A stretch of 64,000 nucleotides of DNA from Janibacter sp. Soil728. GTDB lineage: Bacteria > Actinomycetota > Actinomycetes > Actinomycetales > Dermatophilaceae. Below, piece after piece: positions 1-9,303 of the stretch. How positions within the stretch are numbered: position 1 is the stretch's first letter; the number at the start of each line of letters is the position of its first letter. The notes beneath the pieces were generated by a model, which was not told the origin of the DNA, did not search any database, and worked only from the letters and a program-made list of their open reading frames with translations. Location: assembly GCF_001428305.1 (NCBI RefSeq), contig NZ_LMRZ01000004.1:748781-812780 (forward strand). Direction: 5' to 3'. The position numbers and the translations under genes were made by a program.

Positions 1-450
1 GTAGGCGGCGCCACCGGCAGCGGCGCCGATGACGACGGAGATCTGCGGGATCTTGCCCGAGGCCCGGGTCATGATCGCGAAGACCTCACCGACGGCGTGG
101 AGCGAGACGACGCCCTCGGGCAGTCGGGCGCCACCGGAGTGCCACAGACCGACGACGGGCAGCCCGTCGTCGAGCGCACGCTCGTAGGCAGCGACGACGA
201 CCTTGCAGCCGGCGACGCCCATCGCGCCGCCCATGATCGTGGCGTCGGAGGCGAAGACGACGACGGGCTGGCCGCCGACCGTGCCCGTCGCGGCGAGCAT
301 CCCCGAGTCGTCGTCCTGCGTGATCAGCTCGAGCGAGCCGTCGTCGAGGAAGGCGGCGAGGCGGTGGTTGGGGTTACGGGGGTCCTCCTCGCGGGGGACC
401 TTGACGCGCTTGCCGACGGCGGCCGAGGCGGCATTGGGCTGGCGGGTCAT
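1..450 (-). CDS. accD: Acyl-CoA carboxylase carboxyltransferase (beta) subunit, N-terminal part
   Basis: This gene runs off the left edge; only the first 150 codons are present. The carboxyltransferase moves CO2 from biotinyl-BCCP to an acyl-CoA such as acetyl- or propionyl-CoA to make malonyl- or methylmalonyl-CoA. The visible part has the crotonase-like carboxyltransferase fold: a VFASDATIMGGAMG segment near residues 60-73, then GLWHSGGARLPEG, then the oxyanion-type IGAAAGGAAY at the edge. The ATG overlaps the fabF stop as ATGA, so the two are probably translationally coupled. Position as last gene of fabD-fabH-acpP-fabF matches accD6 in mycobacteria, which feeds malonyl-CoA to this operon. 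The exact acyl-CoA preference cannot be read from this fragment. Confidence 0.88.
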   Translation of the reverse strand, partial: MTRQPNAASAAVGKRVKVPREEDPRNPNHRLAAFLDDGSLELITQDDDSGMLAATGTVGGQPVVVFASDATIMGGAMGVAGCKVVVAAYERALDDGLPVVGLWHSGGARLPEGVVSLHAVGEVFAIMTRASGKIPQISVVIGAAAGGAAY

Positions 451-1697
451 GCGAAGGTCCTGAAGGCCAGGGCGACGTTGTGGCCGCCGAACCCGAAGGA
501 GTTGTCGAGCACGAGCAGGTCTCCGTCGCCGAGGGGGCGGGGGGTGTCCCGGACGACGTCCAGGGTGACCGCCGGATCGAGGTTGTCGATGTTGATGGTC
601 GGGGGAGCGACCCGGTCACGCACCGCCTGCACGGAGAAGATCGCCTCCAGTGCGCCGGCTGCGCCCAGGAGGTGCCCGGTCATCGACTTGGTCCCGCTGA
701 CGGCCATGTGGTCGGCGTCGTCGCCGAAGGCCCGCCGGATCGCCGCGACCTCGGCGACGTCACCGACGGGCGTGGAGGTCGCGTGCGCGTTGATGTGGCA
801 CAGGTCGGCAGGCGTGGCGCCCGCGTCGCGGACGGCGTCGGCCATCGCGCGCGAGGCGCCGGCGCCCTCGGGCTCGGGAGCGGCGATGTGGTGGCTGTCC
901 GCGCTGACGCCGAAGCCGGCGAGCTCACAGATGATGTTGGCCCCGCGGGCCCGGGCGTGCTCCTCGGACTCGAGGATCAGGATCGCCGCACCCTCGCCGA
1001 GGACGAAGCCGTCCCGGTCGGTGTCGTAGGGGCGCGAGGCCGTCTGCGGGGAGTCGTTGCGGGTCGACAGTGCCTGCATCGCGGCGAAGCCGGAGATGGG
1101 TAGCGGGTGGATGGACGCCTCCGCGCCACCGGCGATGACCACATCGGCCAGGCCCTCACGGATGAGGTGGGCGCCGTAGCCGATCGACTCGGCGCCGGAC
1201 GAGCAGGCGGACACGAGCGTGTGCGCGCCGGCGCGGGCACCGAACTCGAGGGAGACCGTGCCGGCCGCCGAGTTGGGCATGAGCATCGGGATGGACAGCG
1301 GGTAGACGCGACGGGGACCCTTGGTGCGCAAGGCCTCCCACGCGGTGAGCAGGGTCTGGACCCCGCCGATGCCGGTGCCGACCGCGCTGGCCAGCCGCTC
1401 CGGCACGACCTCGGGGGAGCCGGCGTTGGCCCATGCCTCGCGCGCGGCCACCAGGGCGTACTGGGCGAAGGGGTCCAGGCGCTTGGTCTCGACCTTCTTC
1501 AGCACCTCGGCAGCGGGGACGGTCAGCTGCGCGGCGAAGCTGACGGGCAGCTCGAACTCCTCGACCCACGACTCATCGAGGGTGGCGGCGCCGGAGCGTC
1601 CGGCGAGGACTGCCTGCCAAGTCTCCTCGGCGGTGCCGCCGAGCGGGGTCGTGGCGCCGAGGCCGGTGACGACGACGGTGGGCCGGGGAGAAGTCAT
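447..1697 (-). CDS. fabF: Beta-ketoacyl-ACP synthase II
   Basis: FabF/KAS II performs the decarboxylating Claisen condensation of malonyl-ACP with acyl-ACP in type II fatty acid elongation in the cytosol. The 416-residue protein has normal family length. The Cys-His-His triad is visible: C165 in VSACSSGAES, H305 in NAHATSTPVGD and H342 in KSMTGHLLGAAGA, with the supporting Lys at 337. The ATG follows acpP by 80 bases, and that gap contains a perfect 13-bp hairpin. The 3' end overlaps accD by 3 bases. It sits in the conserved fabD-fabH-acpP-fabF order. In mycobacteria the equivalent genes are kasA/kasB; only one copy is present here. Confidence 0.96.
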   Translation of the reverse strand: MTSPRPTVVVTGLGATTPLGGTAEETWQAVLAGRSGAATLDESWVEEFELPVSFAAQLTVPAAEVLKKVETKRLDPFAQYALVAAREAWANAGSPEVVPERLASAVGTGIGGVQTLLTAWEALRTKGPRRVYPLSIPMLMPNSAAGTVSLEFGARAGAHTLVSACSSGAESIGYGAHLIREGLADVVIAGGAEASIHPLPISGFAAMQALSTRNDSPQTASRPYDTDRDGFVLGEGAAILILESEEHARARGANIICELAGFGVSADSHHIAAPEPEGAGASRAMADAVRDAGATPADLCHINAHATSTPVGDVAEVAAIRRAFGDDADHMAVSGTKSMTGHLLGAAGALEAIFSVQAVRDRVAPPTINIDNLDPAVTLDVVRDTPRPLGDGDLLVLDNSFGFGGHNVALAFRTFA

Positions 1698-1735
1698 ACG
1701 GGGGCTCCTGTGGGTGAGGGTGCGGGGGCCGGGCG

Positions 1736-1767
1736 GTTCCCCCCTTCGTCATGTCGAAGGGGGGAAC
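1736..1767 (-). terminator. Perfect 13-bp inverted repeat between acpP and fabF
   Basis: The arms GTTCCCCCCTTCG (1736-1748) and CGAAGGGGGGAAC (1755-1767) are perfectly complementary around a 6-base loop. No T-run follows on the minus strand. It lies inside an operon, so I read it as a partial terminator or RNA-stabilising/processing hairpin that lets acpP mRNA exceed fabF mRNA. The structure is seen; the function is inferred. Confidence 0.7.
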
Positions 1768-1777
1768 ATCACCGGAC

Positions 1778-2029
1778 TCAGGCGGGCTGGTTGGCCTTGA
1801 TGAAGTTGACGGCGTCGCCGACGGTCTTGAGGTTCTTGACCTCTTCGTCAGGGATCTTGGCGCCGAACTTCTCCTCGGCGGTGACGGCGATCGTCATCAT
1901 CGACAGCGAGTCGACGTCGAGGTCGTCGGTGAAGGTCTTGTCGGCGGTCACCTCGGACGCGTCGACACCGGTCTCCTCGGACACGATCTCGGCGAGGCCG
2001 TCGAGGATGTCCTGGTCGCTGTATGCCAT
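1778..2029 (-). CDS. acpP: Acyl carrier protein
   Basis: The 83-residue acidic four-helix protein carries growing acyl chains on a 4'-phosphopantetheine arm. The attachment serine is S41 in the LDVDSLSMM motif (DSL). Length and acidity (many Asp/Glu in helices 1 and 4) are typical. It lies between fabH and fabF, 58 bases after fabH. The ATG is preceded by AAGGAGCAATTCC, a strong ribosome binding site that fits the high level at which ACP is needed. Holo-ACP synthase is not in this window. Confidence 0.96.
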   Translation of the reverse strand: MAYSDQDILDGLAEIVSEETGVDASEVTADKTFTDDLDVDSLSMMTIAVTAEEKFGAKIPDEEVKNLKTVGDAVNFIKANQPA

Positions 2030-2087
2030 GGAATTGCTCCTTGTTGTGCGGTGGGTGGTCCGAGAACCCGTCGGACCGACGGGAAAA

Positions 2088-3086
2088 CTAGGGGAGGGTC
2101 ACGACCTGCGCGGCCCAGGTCAGGCCTGCGCCGAAGCCGATCTGCAGGGCCAAACCGCCGGGCTCGACCTCGCCCTCCCGGAGCATGCGCTCCATGGCGA
2201 GCGGGACGGACGCCGCTGACGTGTTGGCGGTGGTGACGATGTCGCGGGCCACGGGTAGGTCCTTGGGCAGGCCGAGAGCCTTGACCATCTGGTTGATGAT
2301 CCGCACATTGGCCTGGTGGGGGATGAAGGCGGCCAGGTCCTCGGGCTTGACGCCCGCGGCGTCCAGCGCGCGCTGGGCCTCCTTGGCCATCGACCACACG
2401 GCCCACCGGAAGACGCTGGGGCCCTCCATGACGATCGCGGGCCACGGCAGGGCCCGGTCGCCCGCGAGGGTCATCCAGGAGTCGCGCTGCGCGATGAGGT
2501 GCTTCTGATCGCCGTCGCTGCCCCACACGGTCGGCCCGATGCCCGCGGTCTCGCTGCGCGAGACGATCGCGGCACCGGCGCCGTCGCCGAAGATGAAGGC
2601 AGAGCCACGGTCGGTCGGGTCGGTGAAGTCGAGCATCTTCTCCACGCCGACGACGAGCACGTGCTCGGCGGTGCCGACCCGGACCATGTCGTTGGCCACC
2701 GAGATGCCGTGGCAGTACCCGGCACAGGCGGCGGAGATGTCGAAGGCCGGTGCGCGAGAGCCGAACCGGGCCGCGAGCTCAGGGGCGGCCGCGGGCGTCT
2801 GGTAGGGGTGGGACACCGTCGCGACGATGACTGCGTCGACCTGGTCGGCGGACACCCCGGCGTACTCGAGTGCGCCCCGCGAGGCGTGCTCGGCCATGTC
2901 GACGACGCTCTCGTCGGGAGCCGCCTTGTGCCGTGAGGCGATGCCGGAGCGCTCGCGGATCCACTCGTCGGAGGAGTCGATGGCGTCGACGATCTCGCTG
3001 TTGGGCACCACGCGTTCGGGGCGGTAGGCGCCGATACCGGTGATCCGGGCATGGTGGAGGACGTCGGGGACGCCGAGCGTGCTCAT
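2088..3086 (-). CDS. fabH: Beta-ketoacyl-ACP synthase III
   Basis: FabH starts fatty acid synthesis by condensing an acyl-CoA primer with malonyl-ACP; in actinobacteria branched primers are commonly used. With the ATG at 3086 the product is 332 residues, the usual family size. The Cys-His-Asn triad is present: C121 in DISAACAGYCHG, H257 in FIPHQAN and N288 in TTANTSAAS. I chose the ATG at 3086 because it overlaps the fabD stop as ATGA. A longer reading frame opens upstream, but only inside the fabD C-terminal coding region. Downstream gene is acpP. Confidence 0.95.
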   Translation of the reverse strand: MSTLGVPDVLHHARITGIGAYRPERVVPNSEIVDAIDSSDEWIRERSGIASRHKAAPDESVVDMAEHASRGALEYAGVSADQVDAVIVATVSHPYQTPAAAPELAARFGSRAPAFDISAACAGYCHGISVANDMVRVGTAEHVLVVGVEKMLDFTDPTDRGSAFIFGDGAGAAIVSRSETAGIGPTVWGSDGDQKHLIAQRDSWMTLAGDRALPWPAIVMEGPSVFRWAVWSMAKEAQRALDAAGVKPEDLAAFIPHQANVRIINQMVKALGLPKDLPVARDIVTTANTSAASVPLAMERMLREGEVEPGGLALQIGFGAGLTWAAQVVTLP

Positions 3087-4264
3087 GACAGACCGTCCTG
3101 CGGGTGCATCCGCAGCAGCGGCTGGCCGGGGGAGACCGGGTCGCCGTCCTCGACGAGCCACTCGACGACCGTGCCGGCGTGGCCGGAGCGCACCTCGAGG
3201 GAGTCCCGAAGGGAGGAGACGTGGGCGACGACATCGCCTGCCGCGACCTCGGAGCCGGGCTGCACGGCGGCGACCTTGACCATGCCCTTGACGGGTGAGG
3301 TCACCAGACGCCAGGTGGGCTGGGAGGCCTGACGGCTCGAACCGTGCTCACGGACCATGCGGCGGGCGGCATCGAGGTCGTCGGGGGTCTTCAGTGCGAG
3401 CACCTCGACCCCCTTGAGTCCGCGCTTGGCCAGACCGGTCAGGGCTCCGGCCGGCGGGATCTCGATGATGCCGGTGACACCGATGTCCTTCAGCGTCTCC
3501 ATGCACAGGTCCCAGCGCACCGGGTTGCTCACCTGGCTCACGATGCGACGCAGGACCTCCGGCCCGGAGTGCACGACGCTCCCGTCGACATTGGACACGA
3601 TCGGGACGCGGGCGTCGTGGGTCGAGACCGCACGCGAGAGCCGGGCGAGGTCGGCCACAGCGGGCTGCATGTGCTCGGTGTGGAAGGCCCCGGCGACCTT
3701 GAGCGGCATGACGCGCGCCTTGGCGGGCGGGTCCTCGGCGAAGGCGGCGAGCTGCTCCAGCGTGCCTGCGGCGACCACCTGGCCGGCGCCGTTGACATTG
3801 GCGGCCGTCAGGCCGTGCTTCTCGATGCTCGCGAGGACCTCCTGCGGGTCGCCGCCGAGCACGGCGCTCATGCCGGTCGGGGTGATGGTGGCCGCCTGGG
3901 CCATGGACCGGCCGCGCTCGCGGACGAGGACCATCGCCTGCTCGGCGCTGATGACGCCGGCTGCCGTGGCCGCGGTGATCTCGCCGACGCTGTGCCCGGC
4001 GCCTGCACCCACGACACGGAAGCCGTCAGCCGGGTGCTCGAAGAGCGCGAGGAGGGAGAGCAGTCCGGCAGCGACGATGAGTGGCTGCGCCACCGCCGTG
4101 TCCTTGATCGTCTCCTCGTCGGAGGTCGTGCCGTGCGCGGCCAGGTCCATGCCGGCGACCGTCGAGAGCCAGTGGAGTCGATCTGCCACACCGGGCAGCT
4201 CGAGCCAAGGAGAGAGAAAACCGGGCGTCTGGGACCCCTGACCGGGGCAGGTGATGGCGAGCAC
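3083..4264 (-). CDS. fabD: Malonyl-CoA:ACP transacylase fused to a degenerate biotinyl/lipoyl-like domain
   Basis: FabD loads malonate from CoA onto ACP. The N-terminal ~310 residues are a standard transacylase: GQGSQ at 9-13, the GAGHSVGE nucleophile elbow with S92, R117 and catalytic H195 in GAFHTEHMQP. The chain then continues for ~75 residues (about 318-388) that read as a biotinyl/lipoyl swivel domain: SPVKGMVKV, AVQPGSEVAAGDVVA, then AGTVVEWLVEDGDPVSPGQPLL. The hairpin that should hold the modified lysine (EAMKM-type) instead reads SSLRDSLEV at 350-358, with no Lys, so it is probably not biotinylated. Usual FabD is about 310 residues. The start is GTG at 4264 with no clear Shine-Dalgarno sequence. 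It is the first enzyme gene after fasR. Confidence 0.93.
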   Translation of the reverse strand: MLAITCPGQGSQTPGFLSPWLELPGVADRLHWLSTVAGMDLAAHGTTSDEETIKDTAVAQPLIVAAGLLSLLALFEHPADGFRVVGAGAGHSVGEITAATAAGVISAEQAMVLVRERGRSMAQAATITPTGMSAVLGGDPQEVLASIEKHGLTAANVNGAGQVVAAGTLEQLAAFAEDPPAKARVMPLKVAGAFHTEHMQPAVADLARLSRAVSTHDARVPIVSNVDGSVVHSGPEVLRRIVSQVSNPVRWDLCMETLKDIGVTGIIEIPPAGALTGLAKRGLKGVEVLALKTPDDLDAARRMVREHGSSRQASQPTWRLVTSPVKGMVKVAAVQPGSEVAAGDVVAHVSSLRDSLEVRSGHAGTVVEWLVEDGDPVSPGQPLLRMHPQDGLS

Positions 4265-4319
4265 GTCTCAAGAGTCCCGCGAGGAGGGTGGTGGGGGCGA
4301 CACCAACCCCACCAGAGAA

Positions 4320-5501
4320 TCACCCGAGGCTCTTGGAGGGATCCTCCAAGATCGCTCCGAGGGCAAGAGCGATCCGCACGGTGAAGGCCTCGTGCGGGTC
4401 GGTGAGGTCGTAGTCGATGATGTCGCTGATCCGGCCCAGCCGGTAGCGCACCGTGTTGACGTGGACGATCAGTGAGCGAGCGGTTGCCTCGAGGCCGGGG
4501 GACTCCAGGTGGGTGCGGGCGGTCTCGAGCAGGCTCGGGTGCTCCTCGAGGGCGACCTGGACCTGCTCGACGAGGGTGACCCGTGCCAGGTCGTCACCGG
4601 CGATGGCGCGCTCGGCGAGCAGGTCGTCGGCGGCCACCGGCCGCGGACGTCCCGGCCATCCGGGTGCAGCGACGTGCCCGGCCACCGCGGCATGTGCGGA
4701 GAGCGCGCCGTCGGTCAGGTCATGGACGAGCGGACCGTGCACGAGATCCCCCTCGGCGAAGCAGTGTGCGAAGGCGCGGGCCATGGCGGGCGGCTCCGTC
4801 ACCCCGCCGACGACGGCGACGAGACGGGCGCCCTGCACGCCGACCAGGACCGGCAGGTCCAGACGTCTGGCCGTGGAGTGCACCTGACCGACCACCGTCG
4901 ACGGATCGTGCTCGTCCTCGCCAAATGTGGGTGAACCTCCCACCAGCACAACGACATTGGTGACATCGCCCCATCCGAGGGCGGCTGCCCTGGACCGGAT
5001 CGACTCGTCCACCTCGCCGCGCATGACGGCGTCGATGACGAGCGACTCCAGGCGGGCGTCCCAGGCCCCGCGCTGCTCGGCCGCGTTGGCGTAGATCTGG
5101 GCCGCGCCGAAGGCGATCTCCTGGGAGTAGCGCAGGACCGCGATGCGCAGGTCGGTGTCGTCGCCGGGGCGGGCGAGCTCCTCGACCCGCTCGTCGACCA
5201 CGTCGACGACGGAGCGGGCCAGCTCCAGGGTCTGGGCCAGGCTGATGGTGCGGGTCAGCTCGCGCGGGGCCGCGCCGAAGGTCGTCCGGGTGTCGGCGGG
5301 GGCGACCCCGTCGAGCCACTCGATGAAGTTGGCGATACCGGCCTGCGCCACCAGCGCCACCCAGGACCGTTGCTCGGCGCCGAGCCGGGCGTACCACTCG
5401 TGGTTGGCCTCGAGGCGCTGCGTGGCAGCCCGAGCCAGGTCACCCCCGCTGCGGCGGACCTGACGGCGGGTCGTGAGGGAGACGAGGCCACGGCGCGACA
5501 T
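4320..5501 (-). CDS. fasR: PucR-type transcriptional regulator of the fatty acid synthesis operon (FasR-like)
   Basis: The 393-residue protein ends in a PucR/CdaR-type helix-turn-helix: residues near 340-385 read ARSLIVHVNTVRYRLGRI followed by DPHEAFTVRIALALG. The N-terminal part resembles the GAF-like central domain of PucR proteins and has no enzymatic motif. It lies directly upstream of fabD on the same strand, as does FasR (SCO2386), the activator of fabD-fabH-acpP-fabF in Streptomyces coelicolor, and Rv2242 in M. tuberculosis. Its role here is inferred from that position. The ATG at 5501 lies 6 bases after a TAGACT -10 box and has no Shine-Dalgarno sequence, so the mRNA is probably leaderless. 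Confidence 0.88.
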   Translation of the reverse strand: MSRRGLVSLTTRRQVRRSGGDLARAATQRLEANHEWYARLGAEQRSWVALVAQAGIANFIEWLDGVAPADTRTTFGAAPRELTRTISLAQTLELARSVVDVVDERVEELARPGDDTDLRIAVLRYSQEIAFGAAQIYANAAEQRGAWDARLESLVIDAVMRGEVDESIRSRAAALGWGDVTNVVVLVGGSPTFGEDEHDPSTVVGQVHSTARRLDLPVLVGVQGARLVAVVGGVTEPPAMARAFAHCFAEGDLVHGPLVHDLTDGALSAHAAVAGHVAAPGWPGRPRPVAADDLLAERAIAGDDLARVTLVEQVQVALEEHPSLLETARTHLESPGLEATARSLIVHVNTVRYRLGRISDIIDYDLTDPHEAFTVRIALALGAILEDPSKSLG

Positions 5502-5507
5502 GCCCCG

Positions 5508-5513
5508 AGTCTA
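5508..5513 (-). promoter_or_regulatory. -10 box of a leaderless fasR promoter
   Basis: On the minus strand TAGACT ends 6 bases before the fasR ATG, placing the expected transcription start on the A of ATG. The same hexamer lies the same distance before hisD and about 9 bases before rnpB. Confidence 0.55.
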
Positions 5514-5605
5514 TGTGTGACGTGCACAAGGCGTGACCGGGCCGAGTCCTGCCCCGCGCCTTGGCGGCGCTCGAAAACGCCGCGTGGTGGCAGGTCGTCC
5601 ACTGC

Positions 5606-5706
5606 CGAAGGGAGGAGGCCGGCCCCCGCCGAAGTCCTTCGTCATCCTGCACGCGCAGGTTGTCGTGACTGACTTCGGTTTGATGGGGGCCGACCCCCTC
5701 CCTTCG
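5606..5706. repeat. Nested imperfect palindrome of about 100 bases between argG and fasR
   Basis: The outer arms 5606-5627 and 5685-5706 match at 20 of 22 positions and begin with CGAAGGGAGG. An inner pair, CCGAAGTC (5629-5636) and GACTTCGG (5671-5678), extends the hairpin, with a small CCTGC-GCAGG stem at the centre. It fills most of the 246-base gap between the argG stop (5748) and the fasR start (5501). It could be the argG terminator or a small interspersed palindromic element. The CGAAGGG ends resemble those of other hairpins in this window. Confidence 0.6.
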
Positions 5707-5747
5707 TCCGTTCCCGCTCGTGGACGAGCCGTGGGAGGCGGTCCGGC

Positions 5748-7325
<1,578 letters not shown>

Positions 7326-8474
7326 ATGCACTCGACGAAGATCGCGACCGGGATCGTGGCTGCTGCCACCATCCTCGCGCCGGCCACCGCCACCGCCACC
7401 TCCGAAGCAGCTTCGACCTCGCAGGTCCTCTCCTCCTCCGGCAACCCGGGCTACCGCGAGAAGGGGATGTCCGACCCCCTCGTCATCGCCCACCGCGGCG
7501 CGTCCGGCTACCGCCCCGAGCACACCCTCGCCGCCTACGACCTCGCCGTCGAGCAGGGTGCCGACTACATCGAGCCCGACCTGGTCATGACCAAGGACGG
7601 AGTGCTCGTCGACCGCCACGAGCCCGAGATCGGTGGCACCACCGACGTCGCCGACCACCCCGAGTTCGCCGACCGCAGGACGACCAAGCAGCTCGACGGT
7701 GCGTCCGTGACCGGTTGGTTCGTCGACGACTTCACCCTCGCCGAGCTGAAGACCCTGCGCGCGAAGGAGCGTCTGGGCGACCTGCGGCCCGGGTCGAGCG
7801 GCTACGACGGCCAGTTCGAGGTGCCGACCCTCGAGGAGGTGCTCGCCCAACGTGAGCAGCTCTCCCGCAGCACGGGTCGCGTCATCGGGATCATCCCGGA
7901 GATCAAGCACTCGACCTACCTGCACTCGGAGGGCTTCGACCCCGAGGCCGAGGTCGCCCGGCTCGTCAAGGCATTCCACCTCGACCACCGCAAGGCCCCG
8001 ATCTGGGTCCAGTCCTTCGAGCTGACCGCCCTGAAGTCCCTGCGCGAGCACGGGTACCGGGGCAAGAGCACCTTCCTGACGACGGTCAAGGGCGGCCCCT
8101 ACGACCTGCACGAGCAGGGCACGTCCTACGCCGAGCTGACGACCGCCGCGTCCATGCAGGAGCTGTCCCTGTGGATCGACGGCTTCGGCCCGGAGAAGAA
8201 TGCGGTCATCGCCCGCAACGCCGACGGCACCCTGGGTGAGCCGACGAGCTTCGTCGCCGACGCGCACGCCGCCGGGCTCAAGGTGACGCCGTGGACCTTC
8301 CGCGCGGAGAACACCTTCCTCCCGACCGACTACCGCACCGGCTCCGACCCCGCGACCCATGGGCGGTTGGCCGACGAGGTCACGCGCTTCTTCGAGGTCG
8401 GCGTCGACGGCGTCTTCTGCGACCAGCCCGACATCTGCGTCGAGGCACGCGAGGACTTCCTCGACGCAGGCTGA
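7326..8474 (+). CDS. glpQ: Secreted glycerophosphodiester phosphodiesterase
   Basis: The enzyme hydrolyses glycerophosphodiesters to glycerol-3-phosphate and an alcohol. Residues 1-27 form a signal peptide (Lys at 5, hydrophobic IATGIVAAATILAPA), so it acts outside the membrane. The GDPD TIM-barrel signature follows: HRGASGYRPEHT with H56 and R57, then metal ligands in YIEPDLVMTKDG (E83, D85) and H98 in VDRHEPEIG. Length, 382 residues, matches periplasmic GlpQ rather than the ~250-residue cytosolic UgpQ. I chose the ATG at 7326 because it opens the signal peptide and sits 7 bases after TAGCGT; the open frame upstream lies antisense to argG. The substrate may be teichoic-acid or phospholipid derived glycerophosphodiesters. 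Confidence 0.93.
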   Translation: MHSTKIATGIVAAATILAPATATATSEAASTSQVLSSSGNPGYREKGMSDPLVIAHRGASGYRPEHTLAAYDLAVEQGADYIEPDLVMTKDGVLVDRHEPEIGGTTDVADHPEFADRRTTKQLDGASVTGWFVDDFTLAELKTLRAKERLGDLRPGSSGYDGQFEVPTLEEVLAQREQLSRSTGRVIGIIPEIKHSTYLHSEGFDPEAEVARLVKAFHLDHRKAPIWVQSFELTALKSLREHGYRGKSTFLTTVKGGPYDLHEQGTSYAELTTAASMQELSLWIDGFGPEKNAVIARNADGTLGEPTSFVADAHAAGLKVTPWTFRAENTFLPTDYRTGSDPATHGRLADEVTRFFEVGVDGVFCDQPDICVEAREDFLDAG

Positions 8475-8487
8475 GAGGACCACTCTT

Positions 8488-8533
8488 CTGCGTGAACCTG
8501 TGGTTAGGTATGCCTAACCACAGGTTCACGCAG
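8488..8533 (+). promoter_or_regulatory. Iron box (IdeR/DtxR-type) within a 21-bp perfect palindrome
   Basis: Arms 8488-8508 and 8513-8533 are perfectly complementary with a TATG loop. The centre TTAGGTATGCCTAACC matches 14 of 19 positions of the actinobacterial IdeR/DtxR box TTAGGTTAGGCTAACCTAA. It lies just before the HugZ-like gene start at 8546, so it probably represses that gene when iron is plentiful. As RNA it would also form a hairpin that could terminate the upstream phosphodiesterase transcript. Confidence 0.75.
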
Positions 8534-8545
8534 AGGGAGATTCAT

Positions 8546-9256
8546 GTGAAGGACTGGGCAGAGCTGGCCAGGACGGTCGTCGCGGGCGCGAGTGCGATCG
8601 ACATCGGGATCCTCGGGCACCGGGCGCCCGTGGCGCGGCATGCGACCGATGGCACGGGGGCGCTCCTCTTCTCACTCGAGGAGGTGGCGCCCGAGTGCGC
8701 CCACCTCGTCCGACCCGGCCAGCGCGGACCGCTCGTCGACGCCAGCGCAAGCGACGTGTCGTCGGTGCCGCACCGCGAGCGGGTGCGTGGCCGGGTCGAG
8801 CTGACCGGCAGGGCGCAGGTCATGCCCGGGCCCGTGTGCGAGGAGCTGCTCGACCACCTCGGGCTCGACGAGGGGCAGCCGGTCGGGCGGCTCGTCCCGG
8901 ACACGATCACGCTCGAGTGGTCCGTGGAGTGCCGGGCCACCCGGCCAGCGCTGGTTGACGTCGCCGTCGCCGACTACGTCGCGGCCGAGGTCGATCCGCT
9001 CGCGGGCTGGCAGGACGGGTGGATCACCCACCTCGACGGGACCCACCGGGAGGACCTGCGGCGGCTCGTCGAGCGTGAGGTGCAGCCGGTGGCCACGGTG
9101 CGGCCGGTCCTGGCCGACGCCGACGGACTCGTCCTGCGCGAGTACGTCGGGACCTGTCGTCGCGACATCCGGGTCGACTTCCCCGGTCGGGTCGGGTGCG
9201 GCTGCGAGGCGCAGGCAGCGCTGAAGAGCCTGCTCTCGGTCACCGCCCGGGGCTGA
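8546..9256 (+). CDS. HugZ-like / DUF2470 (PPOX-type split barrel) protein, probable heme or iron utilisation
   Basis: The 236-residue protein has the C-terminal DUF2470-type layout: WITHLDGTHREDLRRLV near 155, then DADGLVLREYVGTCRRDIRVDF near 195-216 and a final helix. DUF2470 occurs at the end of FMN-type split-barrel proteins including the heme oxygenase HugZ. A candidate metal or heme cluster CGCEAQ lies near 221. It is cytosolic, with no signal peptide. The iron box directly upstream supports an iron-scavenging role. I start at GTG 8546, 5 bases after GAGGGAGA, because the overlapping ATG at 8544 is followed at once by a TGA. The family call is from motif memory and should be confirmed by a profile search. 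Confidence 0.7.
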   Translation: MKDWAELARTVVAGASAIDIGILGHRAPVARHATDGTGALLFSLEEVAPECAHLVRPGQRGPLVDASASDVSSVPHRERVRGRVELTGRAQVMPGPVCEELLDHLGLDEGQPVGRLVPDTITLEWSVECRATRPALVDVAVADYVAAEVDPLAGWQDGWITHLDGTHREDLRRLVEREVQPVATVRPVLADADGLVLREYVGTCRRDIRVDFPGRVGCGCEAQAALKSLLSVTARG

Positions 9257-9303
9257 GCATCAGCAGGCGACGCGGGCTCGCGGCGCCGCTGCCCGAAGGG
9301 CGC

